DNA of 64,000 nt. Origin: RUG13409 sp045546135. Its GTDB lineage: Bacteria; Bacillota; Clostridia; Peptostreptococcales; Anaerovoracaceae. Shown one piece after another: positions 1-7,784 of this stretch (position 1 is its first letter; each line of letters opens with the position of its first letter). Location of the stretch: assembly GCA_045546135.1 (NCBI GenBank), contig JAZQCD010000029.1, forward strand, positions 1 to 64,000, read 5' to 3'. Under the pieces are notes generated by a model that saw nothing but the letters and a program-made list of their open reading frames with translations, had not been told where the DNA came from and ran no database searches. Both the position numbers and the translations under genes were made by a program.

Positions 1-1
1 A

Positions 2-100
2 GTAGTTAGAACCATACAGCTGATCAGCTTGATAGTCTCTGCTATAGTATTTGTAGCTATATTGATAATAACAAGCAATTCTCATGCAAAATATGCATGA
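2..100 (+). CDS. C-terminal tail of a membrane protein (partial, left edge)
   Basis: Only the last 32 codons are inside the window; this frame is open from the left edge to a TGA at 98-100, while the other two plus frames hit stops early. The tail is almost wholly hydrophobic for about 17 residues (LISLIVSAIVFVAILII) and ends in a short polar stretch, as expected of a final transmembrane helix. No family can be named. The stop codon lies inside an inverted repeat (78-104) that probably ends this transcript. With under 100 bases visible, a chance open frame cannot be excluded. Confidence 0.45.
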   Translation, partial: VVRTIQLISLIVSAIVFVAILIITSNSHAKYA

Positions 101-104
101 GAAT
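78..104 (+). terminator. Inverted repeat, likely transcription terminator
   Basis: ATTCTCATGCA (78-88) and TGCATGAGAAT (94-104) form a perfect 11-bp stem with a 5-base loop. The bases after it are only moderately T-rich (CATGTTTATTT), so it is either a weak intrinsic terminator of the upstream gene or a leader hairpin of the following dipeptidase gene. Confidence 0.5.
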
Positions 105-131
105 CATGTTTATTTAGACGAGGAGTTTTTT

Positions 132-893
132 ATGAAAAAGGTATTACTCATATTATTTATGTCCCTGGCATTGGTCCTTGGCGGCTGCGGCGCAGCTGAT
201 AAACCAAAGGATGACCAATCAGGAGAGATCATCGAATATGTTGATGATGACGGATACAAGATGTCCAATGATTCATCGGATTTCGTTATGATAAATGATG
301 TGGTCCCGGATGTGATCCTTGAGATAAGATATTATTCCACATACAACTTTGTAGGTGAGCGTATCGACGGCTATGAAGAACCTCTTGCTTTTCTTACAAA
401 AGAGGCAGCAGCTGCTTTAAAGGAAGTAAGTGACGAACTTGTTACTATGGGATACAGGCTAAAGATATTCGATGCCTATAGGCCTCAAAAGGCAGTCACT
501 CACTTTGCTACATGGGCAAAGGATATGGGTGATACCAAAATGAAGGAGTATTTTTATCCTGAACTTGAAAAGGATGTGCTTTTCCCTCTTGGATATATAG
601 ACGCTCATTCAGGTCACAGCAGAGGAAGCACTGTAGATCTGACTCTTTTTGATATGACTCTTGAAAAGGAAGTTGACATGGGCGGTACCTTCGACTATTT
701 CGGAGAACTGAGCCATCCTGACTTTACAGGTATCACTGAAGAGCAATATGCAAACAGGATGATATTAAGAGATGTGATGGTAAAGCACGGATTCAGGCCT
801 CTTCCTGAAGAATGGTGGCATTTCACCCTTGAAAACGAACCCTATCCTGATACGTACTTTACATTCCCGGTAAACAGCGAATCAATAAGATAG
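132..893 (+). CDS. VanX-like D-Ala-D-Ala dipeptidase (M15D), lipoprotein
   Basis: Zinc D,D-dipeptidase of peptidase family M15 subfamily D, the family of VanX, which splits D-alanyl-D-alanine. The ATG at 132 is preferred over an in-frame ATG at 84: it follows an AGGAG site at 121-125 and begins a lipoprotein signal (MKKVLLILF... then L-G-G-C), so the enzyme should be lipid-anchored outside the membrane. Family motifs are FDAYRP, SGHSRGSTVD (zinc His and Asp) and EWWHF (catalytic Glu and third zinc His). VanX of resistance operons is cytoplasmic, and no vanH, vanA, vanR or vanS lies nearby, so a role in wall-peptide turnover or D-Ala-D-Ala salvage is more likely than glycopeptide resistance. 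The family call is firm; the substrate is inferred. Confidence 0.88.
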   Translation: MKKVLLILFMSLALVLGGCGAADKPKDDQSGEIIEYVDDDGYKMSNDSSDFVMINDVVPDVILEIRYYSTYNFVGERIDGYEEPLAFLTKEAAAALKEVSDELVTMGYRLKIFDAYRPQKAVTHFATWAKDMGDTKMKEYFYPELEKDVLFPLGYIDAHSGHSRGSTVDLTLFDMTLEKEVDMGGTFDYFGELSHPDFTGITEEQYANRMILRDVMVKHGFRPLPEEWWHFTLENEPYPDTYFTFPVNSESIR

Positions 894-918
894 ATACAAA
901 AATAAATATATTTGACTA

Positions 919-948
919 TTGACAAATAGGTGATATATCCCATATAAT
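919..948 (+). promoter_or_regulatory. Sigma-A type promoter of the DUF2442-XRE gene
   Basis: TTGACA at 919-924 and TATAAT at 943-948, spacer 18. It predicts a start near 955 and a leader of about 50 bases before the ATG at 1005. Confidence 0.7.
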
Positions 949-1004
949 ATACATGACGGGTTGGAGAGAGGAATCATATCACAAATTACCTCCCTTAGAA
1001 TGAG

Positions 1005-1460
1005 ATGTTTCATAAAGCAGTAGATCTTGAATTTAATGAGGGAACAGAATTAGAAGTCACTTTCCAAGACGGAAAAGTTATTTCCTTTGATATGTCAACA
1101 CTATTTGATAAATATCCACAGCTTGTTGCTCTTAATGACAGAGAGCTATTTACATCTGGTAAGCTTATTGGATATTACGGAATCATTTGGAATGACGATC
1201 TTGATATTGAGGTCGAGACTATCTATGAAGAAGGAAAGATAATAAGAATTAAGCGACCGGAAGTATCTCATGCAGCTGGGATGGCTGTTGCTGAAGCCAG
1301 AGCAAGAAAAGGAATCACTCAAAAAGAGCTGGCAGAGCTTACAGATATAGATCAATCTGATATCTCGAAAATAGAAAGAGGTACGGCTAATCCTTCAATA
1401 GGAACTCTCAATCGTATTGCTGAAGCGCTGGATTCAAAACTGACAATATTGATTGAATGA
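1005..1460 (+). CDS. DUF2442 domain fused to an XRE-type helix-turn-helix
   Basis: A 151-residue two-domain protein. Residues 1 to about 80 match the DUF2442 pattern (an acidic, beta-rich start, then SGKLIGYYGIIWNDDLDIE). Residues about 88-150 are a Cro/C1-type HTH with the usual order: ARKGITQKELAELT, then DQSDISKIERG and ANPSIGTLNRIAEAL. DUF2442 proteins often sit beside DUF4160 proteins in putative toxin-antitoxin pairs, but no such partner is present here, so this is best called a solitary DNA-binding regulator or orphan antitoxin. Its own promoter (919-948) and terminator (1486-1515) make it a single-gene unit. The spacing before the ATG gives no strong ribosome site. Confidence 0.8.
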   Translation: MFHKAVDLEFNEGTELEVTFQDGKVISFDMSTLFDKYPQLVALNDRELFTSGKLIGYYGIIWNDDLDIEVETIYEEGKIIRIKRPEVSHAAGMAVAEARARKGITQKELAELTDIDQSDISKIERGTANPSIGTLNRIAEALDSKLTILIE

Positions 1461-1485
1461 TCCAGTGATAAACTCTTCACATTGT

Positions 1486-1515
1486 AAGACATTTCGATTA
1501 CAGAAATGTCTTTTT
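1486..1515 (+). terminator. Intrinsic terminator
   Basis: AAGACATTTC (1486-1495) pairs with GAAATGTCTT (1503-1512) across a 7-base loop and runs into a T tract. It ends the DUF2442-XRE transcript. Confidence 0.85.
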
Positions 1516-1604
1516 GTGTTGAGTTAATATTGTTGAATAATAACTAAAGCATTAGTTTTTAGGATATAATAATAAGTAAACGATATGAATGGAGAACTTG
1601 TAAT

Positions 1605-2165
1605 ATGATCTTGTTTATCAATGCTTGTGTAAGGGAGGGATCCCGCACAAAAAGGCTTGCAGATGCTCTTCTTTCAAAACTTGATGGGGAAGTGAGAGAG
1701 TGCTGCCTTAAAGATGTAGTTTTTCCAATTGCCGATGAAGCATTTCTTCAGAAAAGAGATGAGCTTCTCTCAAAGGAAAGCTTCGATGATCCCATGTTTG
1801 ATCTTGCCAATGAGTTCAAAGATGCAGATACCATAGTCATTGCAGCACCTTATTGGGACCTTTCTTTCCCTGCAGCACTCAAGCAATACTTTGAACAGAT
1901 AAATGCTGTTGGCATCACATTCAGATACACTCCTGAAGGAGTTCCGGAGGGTCTTTGCAAAGCAAAGAGAATATATTATGTCACAACAGCAGGAGGAGAT
2001 TACGTACCGGAAGAGTTTGGTTTTGGATATGTCAATGCTCTTGCTCAAGGATATTACGGGATACACGATGTAAGGCTCATTCAGGCAACAGGTCTTGACA
2101 TCATAGGCGCAGACACGGAAAAAATACTTGGGGACGCCATAAGCAGCATTGAATCTCATATATAG
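1605..2165 (+). CDS. NAD(P)H-dependent flavin oxidoreductase, flavodoxin-like fold
   Basis: A 186-residue protein of the flavodoxin_2 / NAD(P)H quinone reductase superfamily. It starts with a beta strand and the phosphate-binding turn NACVREGSRTKRL, has the central APYWDLSFPAALKQY segment that shapes the FMN pocket, and then VTTAGG, which contacts the isoalloxazine in relatives. It should be a cytoplasmic FMN protein passing electrons from NAD(P)H to a quinone or small acceptor. It is the first gene of a tight run with the CXXC peptide, the Fe-S membrane protein and the TlpA lipoprotein, so it may be the soluble electron donor of that chain (inference). A TATAAT at 1565-1570 lies upstream, without an obvious -35. 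Confidence 0.82.
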   Translation: MILFINACVREGSRTKRLADALLSKLDGEVRECCLKDVVFPIADEAFLQKRDELLSKESFDDPMFDLANEFKDADTIVIAAPYWDLSFPAALKQYFEQINAVGITFRYTPEGVPEGLCKAKRIYYVTTAGGDYVPEEFGFGYVNALAQGYYGIHDVRLIQATGLDIIGADTEKILGDAISSIESHI

Positions 2166-2177
2166 AGGAATAGTATT

Positions 2178-2318
2178 ATGGGCAAGAATAATAAGATAAA
2201 AATAGCAATACTCATTTTTGCTATAGCCATGTGCCTGTATGGCGCTTTAAATGGAGAAGCAAGAGCAGTATTCATAAAAGCCGCAAAGATATGTATGGAG
2301 TGTATAGGCCTTGGCTAA
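2178..2318 (+). CDS. 46-aa membrane peptide with a CXXC motif (CD1871A-like)
   Basis: A 46-codon ORF starting 12 bases after the flavodoxin-like gene with a GAGGAA ribosome site. It has a basic start (MGKNNKIKI), one transmembrane helix (AILIFAIAMCLYGAL) and a C-terminal CMEC motif. This matches the layout of the small CD1871A family CXXC proteins known from clostridial redox loci. Its last codons overlap the TTG start of the next gene, so the two are probably translationally coupled. The N-terminal helix should anchor it with the C-terminal CXXC outside, beside the TlpA lipoprotein encoded two genes later. A role in relaying disulfide electrons is inferred; the existence of the gene is well supported by context. 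Confidence 0.78.
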   Translation: MGKNNKIKIAILIFAIAMCLYGALNGEARAVFIKAAKICMECIGLG

Positions 2319-3207
2319 GCATTTAAGACAGATAGTACAATCAGCCTGGGCCATGATTTCCAACGGCTATGTAAAAGGATTCCTTCCCGGAGCTCCTTTT
2401 ATCTACGAAGGGCCTCTAAAGCATTTTTGTGTGCCCGGAATGAATTGTTACTCCTGTCCCGGAGCACTTGGCGCGTGCCCTATAGGTTCTCTTCAGGCTG
2501 TGCTCAATCAAAGAGAAAGGAGATTTCCTTTTTATGTTCTTGGATATCTGATTGCAGTAGGGATGCTTGTCGGAAGGTTCATATGCGGATGGCTATGCAT
2601 CTTTGGTCTCATTCAGGAGCTTCTTTACAAGATCCCGACACCAAAGATAAATATACCTGAAAAGATAGACAGGCCTCTTAGATATCTGAAATACTTTGTT
2701 CTGGTGATACTTGTAATAGGGCTTCCTCTTTTCTACAGAAACGAGTACGGTGCAGGGCTTCCGTTCTTTTGCGAATTCGTCTGTCCTGTGGGGACCCTTG
2801 AAGGCGGCATACCGCTGGTGCTTCTTAACGATGCCTTAAGACCTGCTCTTGGATGGCTTTTTAGATGGAAGATGCTGATCCTCATATTATGCATTCTTGC
2901 ATCAGTGTTCATATACAGACCGTTCTGCAAATATATATGTCCCCTTGGAGCTTTTTATTCCTTATTCCAAAAGATAAGCATAGTAAAGATGAAGTTGGAT
3001 AGGGATCTATGCATAGACTGCGGCGCCTGCAGCAGAGCATGCCATATGAAAGTAGATCCCAAGGAAGATCCAAACAGCAGCGAATGCATAAGGTGCGGAG
3101 AATGCATGAAAGAATGTCCTGTTCATGCACTTTCCTTTGAAGGAATAGGCAAAAGCATAAAGAAAGATAAAAAGGAGTTTGGAAAGAATGAAGAAGTCAA
3201 TTGTTAG
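2311..3207 (+). CDS. NapH/YccM-like membrane protein with 4Fe-4S clusters
   Basis: A 298-residue polytopic membrane electron carrier. It starts at a TTG that overlaps the previous gene by 8 bases. The N-terminal part has an unusual cysteine set (CVPGMNCYSCP, then GACPIG), followed by RFICGWLCIFG, CEFVCPVG and CKYICPLGA, the conserved membrane cysteine motifs of the NapH/NosR/YccM class. The C-terminus carries two ferredoxin motifs (CIDCGACSRAC, CIRCGECMKECP) for two 4Fe-4S clusters. At least four hydrophobic segments are visible. With the flavodoxin-like gene upstream and the CXXC peptide and TlpA protein around it, the likely task is moving electrons across the membrane to extracytoplasmic thiols. 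The electron donor and final acceptor are not shown by the sequence. Confidence 0.88.
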   Translation: MAKHLRQIVQSAWAMISNGYVKGFLPGAPFIYEGPLKHFCVPGMNCYSCPGALGACPIGSLQAVLNQRERRFPFYVLGYLIAVGMLVGRFICGWLCIFGLIQELLYKIPTPKINIPEKIDRPLRYLKYFVLVILVIGLPLFYRNEYGAGLPFFCEFVCPVGTLEGGIPLVLLNDALRPALGWLFRWKMLILILCILASVFIYRPFCKYICPLGAFYSLFQKISIVKMKLDRDLCIDCGACSRACHMKVDPKEDPNSSECIRCGECMKECPVHALSFEGIGKSIKKDKKEFGKNEEVNC

Positions 3208-3736
3208 TATGGTATTAGTTCTGGTCTTGATCTTTTCACTTGCTGCCTGCGGTTCAAAAGGATCTGACAAGAAAGATCCTGAAAAGCAGGAGACAGCAGG
3301 TATTTCTTTTGAGACCACCGATCTTAAAGGAAATACTGTAAAGTCTGAAGATATATTCAGCAAGAACAAGATAACCATGGTAAACCTTTGGGGCACGTAC
3401 TGCGGGCCTTGCATTGCAGAGATGCCGGACCTTGCAAAGCTTGATAAGACTTTAGAAGAAAAGGATTGCGATATAGTTGGCATAGTCATAGATGTCTACA
3501 GTGCAAGTGACACAGCCATGGTAAGAGCAGCCAATGACATCATCGATCAGACAGGAGTTGAATATCTCAATCTCGTTCCATGGAGCAGCATTTTTGAAGC
3601 ATTCCCTGCAGAGTTCGTTCCTACAACATATTTTGTAGACTCAGAAGGAAAGCTCATCGGAGAAGCTGCCATAGGATCAAGAGGTGCAGATGACTACGAA
3701 GCGATCATAGATCAGCTGCTTGAAACGATCGAATGA
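3188..3736 (+). CDS. TlpA-like thioredoxin-fold lipoprotein
   Basis: A 182-residue extracytoplasmic thioredoxin-fold protein. The ATG at 3188 lies about 10 bases after AAGGAG and inside the end of the upstream Fe-S gene (20-base overlap), which implies coupled expression. The N-terminus is a lipoprotein signal ending in L-A-A-C. The redox centre is WGTYCGPC, followed by IAEMP, typical of TlpA/ResA reductants. A later VPTTYFVD segment supplies the cis-proline loop. As the last gene of the four-gene redox operon it is the likely recipient of electrons from the membrane Fe-S protein, acting on disulfides in exported proteins. The target is unknown. Confidence 0.88.
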   Translation: MKKSIVSMVLVLVLIFSLAACGSKGSDKKDPEKQETAGISFETTDLKGNTVKSEDIFSKNKITMVNLWGTYCGPCIAEMPDLAKLDKTLEEKDCDIVGIVIDVYSASDTAMVRAANDIIDQTGVEYLNLVPWSSIFEAFPAEFVPTTYFVDSEGKLIGEAAIGSRGADDYEAIIDQLLETIE

Positions 3737-3742
3737 TTTATT

Positions 3743-3773
3743 GATTCCGTGTAATGGATATTTACACGGAATC
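3743..3773 (+). terminator. Hairpin terminator of the redox operon
   Basis: GATTCCGTGTAA (3743-3754) and TTACACGGAATC (3762-3773) make a perfect 12-bp stem with a 7-base loop. The tail (GTTCTATTATG) is only moderately T-rich. Confidence 0.7.
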
Positions 3774-3837
3774 GTTCTATTATGTAGTAACATATAATGA
3801 AGTGTGTAATTTTTAGTATAGAGAAATCGATATAAAA

Positions 3838-5619
3838 ATGGAAAATACAAGGCTGCAAAAATCTGATCTGAAAATGATAACGAAACTAAGCTTCAGGCTC
3901 CTTCCAATACAGGTGCTCCTTGCTATGATAAATGCCATTAATGGCATAGTCTCAGGCATCTTTGCATCCAATTTCATTGGTTCTGATGCCATGGGCGCTG
4001 TAGGTCTTTATTCTCCTTTGGTTCTTCTCATAGGAGCAATAGCCATGATGCTTGTAGGAGGGTCTCAGATACTTTGCGGTGAATTCAAAGGGAAGAACCT
4101 TCTTGACAGGACTCAGGATATATTCTCATTGGATATTATTATCTCAACCGGCTTTTCTGTTCTTATAATCGCCTTCGTCCTTTTGTCCGGCGTATTCGAC
4201 CTTACAGGCATATTTACCAAGGATCCTGTCATAAGGCCACTTTTCAACCAATACCTTATGGGCATGTCCATAGGTATACTTCCTCAGATCCTTGGGCAGC
4301 AGCTTTCCGGTTTCCTTTCTCTTGAAAATCAAACAAAGAGGACCTTTGGAGCCAGCATAGCATATATACTCGTAAACCTTGCTTTAAACTACATTTTTGT
4401 CGGAAAACTCAGGATGGAAGCTTTCGGCCTTGCTCTTGCATCTTCTATAGGGCTTTGGATATTCTTCCTTGTTCAGGCTCAGTACTTCGTTTCAAAGAAA
4501 GCAGTGCTCAGGTTCAAATTCAAGAACTTTAAGTTCAGTGACTCAAGGGATATCATCAGGATAGGAGCACCCGGAGCTTTGTCCTTTGGATATCAAGCCA
4601 TAAGGGGCCTTGTCCTTAATTCCATGATACTTGGATCTGTGGGAAGCGCAGGACTTTCTGCCTTTGCTGCATGCAACTCCTTTATGCCGCTTTTTTGGGC
4701 AATACCTACAGGCATGATGGCAGTGTCGAGGATGCTCATAAGCGTCAGCGTAGGAGAAGAGGACAGGCAGACTCTAAAAGATATTATGAGGGTAGTCTTT
4801 TACAGATATATCCCTCTCATGTGCATCATAGCGGCAGGAATAATCATATTTGCAAGGCCTATAGCCCGTATGTATTTTCAGGACGAGATGTCAGATGTAT
4901 TCATTATGACCATGAGAGGATTCAGGATCATTCCTTTCTGCATGCCTTTGTCTGTTATCTGTATGCATTTTACTTGCTATGGACAGGCAATGAACAAGCA
5001 GGTCCTCATACATTCCCTTGCTCTGCTTGACGGAGTAGTCAATATGGTGGTATGCTCCGCTGTCATGATGCCTTTCTTTGGTATGGACAGTATATACTAT
5101 GCAAATATATGCAACGGCACCATAACCGTCCTCTTCGTTCTTTTCTATTCCTGGATATGCAATAAGCATTTTCCAAAGAATATGGATGATCTTATGGTCA
5201 TACCAAAGGATTTTGGATATAGCGAAGAAAACAGGATGGACATCTCTGTTGATACCATAGAAGAGGTAACGAGCCTTGCTGAGTCTGTTCAAAGGTTTTG
5301 CGAAGCCAAAGGCATAGAAGGAAAGAGAGCAAAGCTTGCGGGCCTTGCCATAGAGGAGATGGCAGGGAACATCGTAGAGCACGGCTTTATAAAAGATAAG
5401 AAAAAGCATTCTATCGATGTGCGTGTAGCTGAAAAAGACGGTTCTCTTATCTTAAGGATCAAGGATGACTGCATAGCCTTTGATCCTTCGGAAAGAAAGG
5501 ATATATCAGATCCTGAAGATCCTGTAAAAAATATTGGCATCAGGATGATATATGCTATGGCAAAGAGCGTGCAGTATCAAAACATATTAGGACTCAATGT
5601 TTTGACCATACGGATCTAG
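3838..5619 (+). CDS. MATE-family transporter fused to a C-terminal HATPase (RsbW-like) domain
   Basis: A 593-residue protein. Residues 1 to about 450 are a MATE-type multidrug/flippase exporter with twelve predicted helices: the start LLPIQVLLAMINAINGIV, a repeated hydrophobic pattern and the GAPGALSFGYQAIRG segment at the second half. Residues about 465-593 are soluble and look like an anti-sigma-type histidine-kinase ATPase: an N box (GLAIEEMAGNIVEHG), a G1-like LRIKDDCIAFDP and a G2-like NIGIRMIYA. MATE proteins are normally about 450 residues. The fusion suggests that export is gated by nucleotide state, or that the transporter carries a signalling ATPase. The upstream -10 candidate is TATAAT at 3793-3798, and no clear ribosome site precedes the ATG. 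Confidence 0.85.
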   Translation: MENTRLQKSDLKMITKLSFRLLPIQVLLAMINAINGIVSGIFASNFIGSDAMGAVGLYSPLVLLIGAIAMMLVGGSQILCGEFKGKNLLDRTQDIFSLDIIISTGFSVLIIAFVLLSGVFDLTGIFTKDPVIRPLFNQYLMGMSIGILPQILGQQLSGFLSLENQTKRTFGASIAYILVNLALNYIFVGKLRMEAFGLALASSIGLWIFFLVQAQYFVSKKAVLRFKFKNFKFSDSRDIIRIGAPGALSFGYQAIRGLVLNSMILGSVGSAGLSAFAACNSFMPLFWAIPTGMMAVSRMLISVSVGEEDRQTLKDIMRVVFYRYIPLMCIIAAGIIIFARPIARMYFQDEMSDVFIMTMRGFRIIPFCMPLSVICMHFTCYGQAMNKQVLIHSLALLDGVVNMVVCSAVMMPFFGMDSIYYANICNGTITVLFVLFYSWICNKHFPKNMDDLMVIPKDFGYSEENRMDISVDTIEEVTSLAESVQRFCEAKGIEGKRAKLAGLAIEEMAGNIVEHGFIKDKKKHSIDVRVAEKDGSLILRIKDDCIAFDPSERKDISDPEDPVKNIGIRMIYAMAKSVQYQNILGLNVLTIRI

Positions 5620-5680
5620 TTTTAGCTTTGAGCAGGACTTACAATGTACAATAGCTATATCAGAGGAATACAGAAAACAA

Positions 5681-6352
5681 ATGATAATTATCGATCATAT
5701 CGAAATCGAAGGTAATTTAGGCTCAGCCGATGTCTTTATACATGTAACGGCAGACCGAAAAGAAGAACGAGAAGAAGGTCTCTTTGCTCTTCTCAGTCAA
5801 ATGTCAGATTCGAAGGACTCTTGCATAGTGACAGTTCCTGTATCCGATTGGAACAAGGACCTTTCTCCATGGAAAGCTGATCCGGTGTTTGGTAATGAAG
5901 CTTTTGGTGACGGAGCAAAGGAGACTCTTGATACGATCCTTTTAAATGTGATTCCAAAACTGGAGGAAAAAAGATCTTTACCCTTCAAAAATGTTTATCT
6001 TTGCGGATATTCGCTTGCCGGACTATTTGCTTTGTGGGCATCATTTAGCAGCGATGTCTTTACGGGCATAGTCGCTGCTTCTCCGTCGGTTTGGTTCAAG
6101 AATTGGATAGAGTATGCTAAAGCTCATGAGCCTCTTGTCAAAAGGATATATCTAAGCCTTGGAGATAAGGAAGCAAAGACGAGAAACCAGCTCATGTCTA
6201 AAGTAGAAGAATGCATCAATGAGCAATATGAGCTGTTAAAGAGCAAAGGCATAGATACGGTCCTTGTTTTTAATCCTGGGAACCATTTTAAAGACGCATC
6301 CCTAAGGGTCGCAAAAGGCATGGCGTGGATGCTCGAGGATCAAAAAGAATAG
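5681..6352 (+). CDS. Alpha/beta hydrolase, esterase-like
   Basis: A 223-residue cytoplasmic hydrolase. The nucleophile elbow is GYSLAG, followed by LFALWASF and AASPSVWF, a pattern shared with the esterase D / enterochelin esterase type of alpha/beta hydrolases. The catalytic His is probably in FNPGNHFKDA near the end, a common position in the fold. The substrate cannot be told. An AGAGGA sits 12 bases before the ATG. The MATE fusion gene ends 61 bases upstream and a HAD phosphatase follows 36 bases later; all run the same way and may share a transcript. Confidence 0.75.
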   Translation: MIIIDHIEIEGNLGSADVFIHVTADRKEEREEGLFALLSQMSDSKDSCIVTVPVSDWNKDLSPWKADPVFGNEAFGDGAKETLDTILLNVIPKLEEKRSLPFKNVYLCGYSLAGLFALWASFSSDVFTGIVAASPSVWFKNWIEYAKAHEPLVKRIYLSLGDKEAKTRNQLMSKVEECINEQYELLKSKGIDTVLVFNPGNHFKDASLRVAKGMAWMLEDQKE

Positions 6353-6388
6353 AGAAAGTATATATAAAAAATAGGAATAATAGGAAAG

Positions 6389-7039
6389 ATGATGGATCTA
6401 AAAAACAAAAAAGCATATATATTCGATCTTGACGGTACACTTCTTGATACCATGGCAGACCTTGCTGCAGCAGTCAATCATGCCCTTGGTGCCAATGGAC
6501 TTCCGCTAAGGACTATTGAAGAAGTAACCGCTTTTATAGGGAACGGCGTCAGAGTACTCATAAAAAGAAGTGTTCAGGAAGACACTTCAGAAGAGCTTTA
6601 CGAAAAGGTTTTTTCTGATTATCAGGCTTTTTACAGAGTCCACTATATGGATAAGACTGTCCCTTATGAAGGAATGAAGGATATTTTGCTCAAATTAAAA
6701 GAAAGAGGACTTAAGCTTGCAGTCATATCAAACAAAAATGATGCAGAAACGAAGCTTTTGATGGATCATTTCTTTCCCAGGATCTTTGACATAGTCTACG
6801 GATCTATGGAGGGTATTCCGAGAAAACCTGCTCCTGATATGGTATTTAAGACGGTCGATGAACTTGGACTTTCAGTTAAGGACTGCCTGTATATAGGAGA
6901 CTCAGAGGTCGATATAGCCACTGCTCAAAATGCAGATATGGATGTACTGAGCGTCGCATGGGGATCGAGAACTCCTGAGTTCCTTAAGGAAAAAGGAGCC
7001 GTGATGATCATATCAAAGCCAATGGATCTTCTGAAATAG
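6389..7039 (+). CDS. HAD hydrolase, phosphoglycolate phosphatase-like
   Basis: A 216-residue haloacid dehalogenase-type phosphatase, class I with a helical cap. Motif I is FDLDGTLLDT (Asp nucleophile and general acid), motif II is the Ser in LAVISNK, the motif III Lys is in RKPAPD, and motif IV is YIGDSEVDIATA. This pattern and length fit the Gph/PGP branch, although members act on many phosphate monoesters, so the substrate is only a guess. AGGAAAG precedes tandem ATG codons at 6389 and 6392, and either could be used. It lies between the esterase-like and acetyltransferase genes. Confidence 0.85.
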   Translation: MMDLKNKKAYIFDLDGTLLDTMADLAAAVNHALGANGLPLRTIEEVTAFIGNGVRVLIKRSVQEDTSEELYEKVFSDYQAFYRVHYMDKTVPYEGMKDILLKLKERGLKLAVISNKNDAETKLLMDHFFPRIFDIVYGSMEGIPRKPAPDMVFKTVDELGLSVKDCLYIGDSEVDIATAQNADMDVLSVAWGSRTPEFLKEKGAVMIISKPMDLLK

Positions 7040-7141
7040 TATCAAGGTATTCATATGAAATATCTCATTTAACAAAAAATCAGGATCAGCATTTTGTTTT
7101 GCCTATGATTGTGGTATCATCTAGCAAAAAGGAGATAAAAG

Positions 7142-7639
7142 ATGGAAATAAGGCATGCTGTTTTAGAAGACATAGATGAGCTGATGAAGATATTTGAATA
7201 TGCCAGAAAGTTTATGGCATCTCATGATAATCCTGATCAGTGGGGCCTTGACAACTGGCCTCCAAGATGGCTCATAGAAAAAGATATAGAAGCAGGGAAA
7301 AGCTATGTGTGTCTAAATGAAGGAAAGATCGTAGGTACCTTTTTCCTTGATTACGGCAAAAATGTTGAGCACACCTATGATCAGATCGAAGGGAAATGGC
7401 ATGGAGATCCTGTATACGGCGTTGTTCATCGCATAGCCGGTAATGGAACCGTAAAAGGCATAGGACAGGCCTGCATAGACTGGGCATATGAAAGATGCGG
7501 GCATCTTCGCATGGATACCCATGAAGATAACTATGTCATGCAGAATCTCCTGAAAAAACTTGGCTTTGAATATTGCGGCATCATTTATCTTGAAGGCCGA
7601 GATGAAAACGACAAAAGGCTGGCTTTCGAGAAGATATAA
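7142..7639 (+). CDS. GNAT-family N-acetyltransferase
   Basis: A 165-residue acetyl-CoA-dependent acetyltransferase. It begins with the typical IRHAVLEDIDELM strand-helix, and has a GKIVGTFFLDYG strand. Instead of the usual RxxGxG it carries NGTVKGIGQACIDWA, and it ends with the conserved MDTHEDNYVMQNLLKKLGF block. AAAGGAG lies 8 bases before the ATG. A close match to small-molecule or amino-group acetyltransferases of Clostridia is likely, but the acceptor is not evident. Nothing nearby points to a pathway. Confidence 0.82.
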   Translation: MEIRHAVLEDIDELMKIFEYARKFMASHDNPDQWGLDNWPPRWLIEKDIEAGKSYVCLNEGKIVGTFFLDYGKNVEHTYDQIEGKWHGDPVYGVVHRIAGNGTVKGIGQACIDWAYERCGHLRMDTHEDNYVMQNLLKKLGFEYCGIIYLEGRDENDKRLAFEKI

Positions 7640-7742
7640 TAGGTTTATAACTTAGCTTAATAAATGAATCAGCAGGTCTTTATATTTGCCTCTGCTTAAA
7701 CAATTAAAACTAGCATATATGATTTATTATAAAACATACTAA

Positions 7743-7770
7743 AAGGGCACTTCAGGTCTGAAGTGCCCTT
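7743..7770. terminator. Bidirectional terminator between convergent genes
   Basis: AAGGGCACTTCAG (7743-7755) and CTGAAGTGCCCTT (7758-7770) are perfect inverse copies. A-rich bases upstream give a T-rich tail on the minus strand, so it ends cbiK; the acetyltransferase transcript converges on it from the other side. Confidence 0.8.
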
Positions 7771-7784
7771 GAGTATTATGGCTC

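Noticed and set aside
48..131. Start of the dipeptidase gene at the in-frame ATG at 84
   Set aside because: That ATG sits inside the inverted repeat and has no ribosome site; the ATG at 132 follows AGGAG and begins a clean lipoprotein signal.
132..893. Vancomycin-resistance locus
   Set aside because: No vanH, vanA-type ligase, vanR or vanS is near and the enzyme is predicted to be outside the cell.
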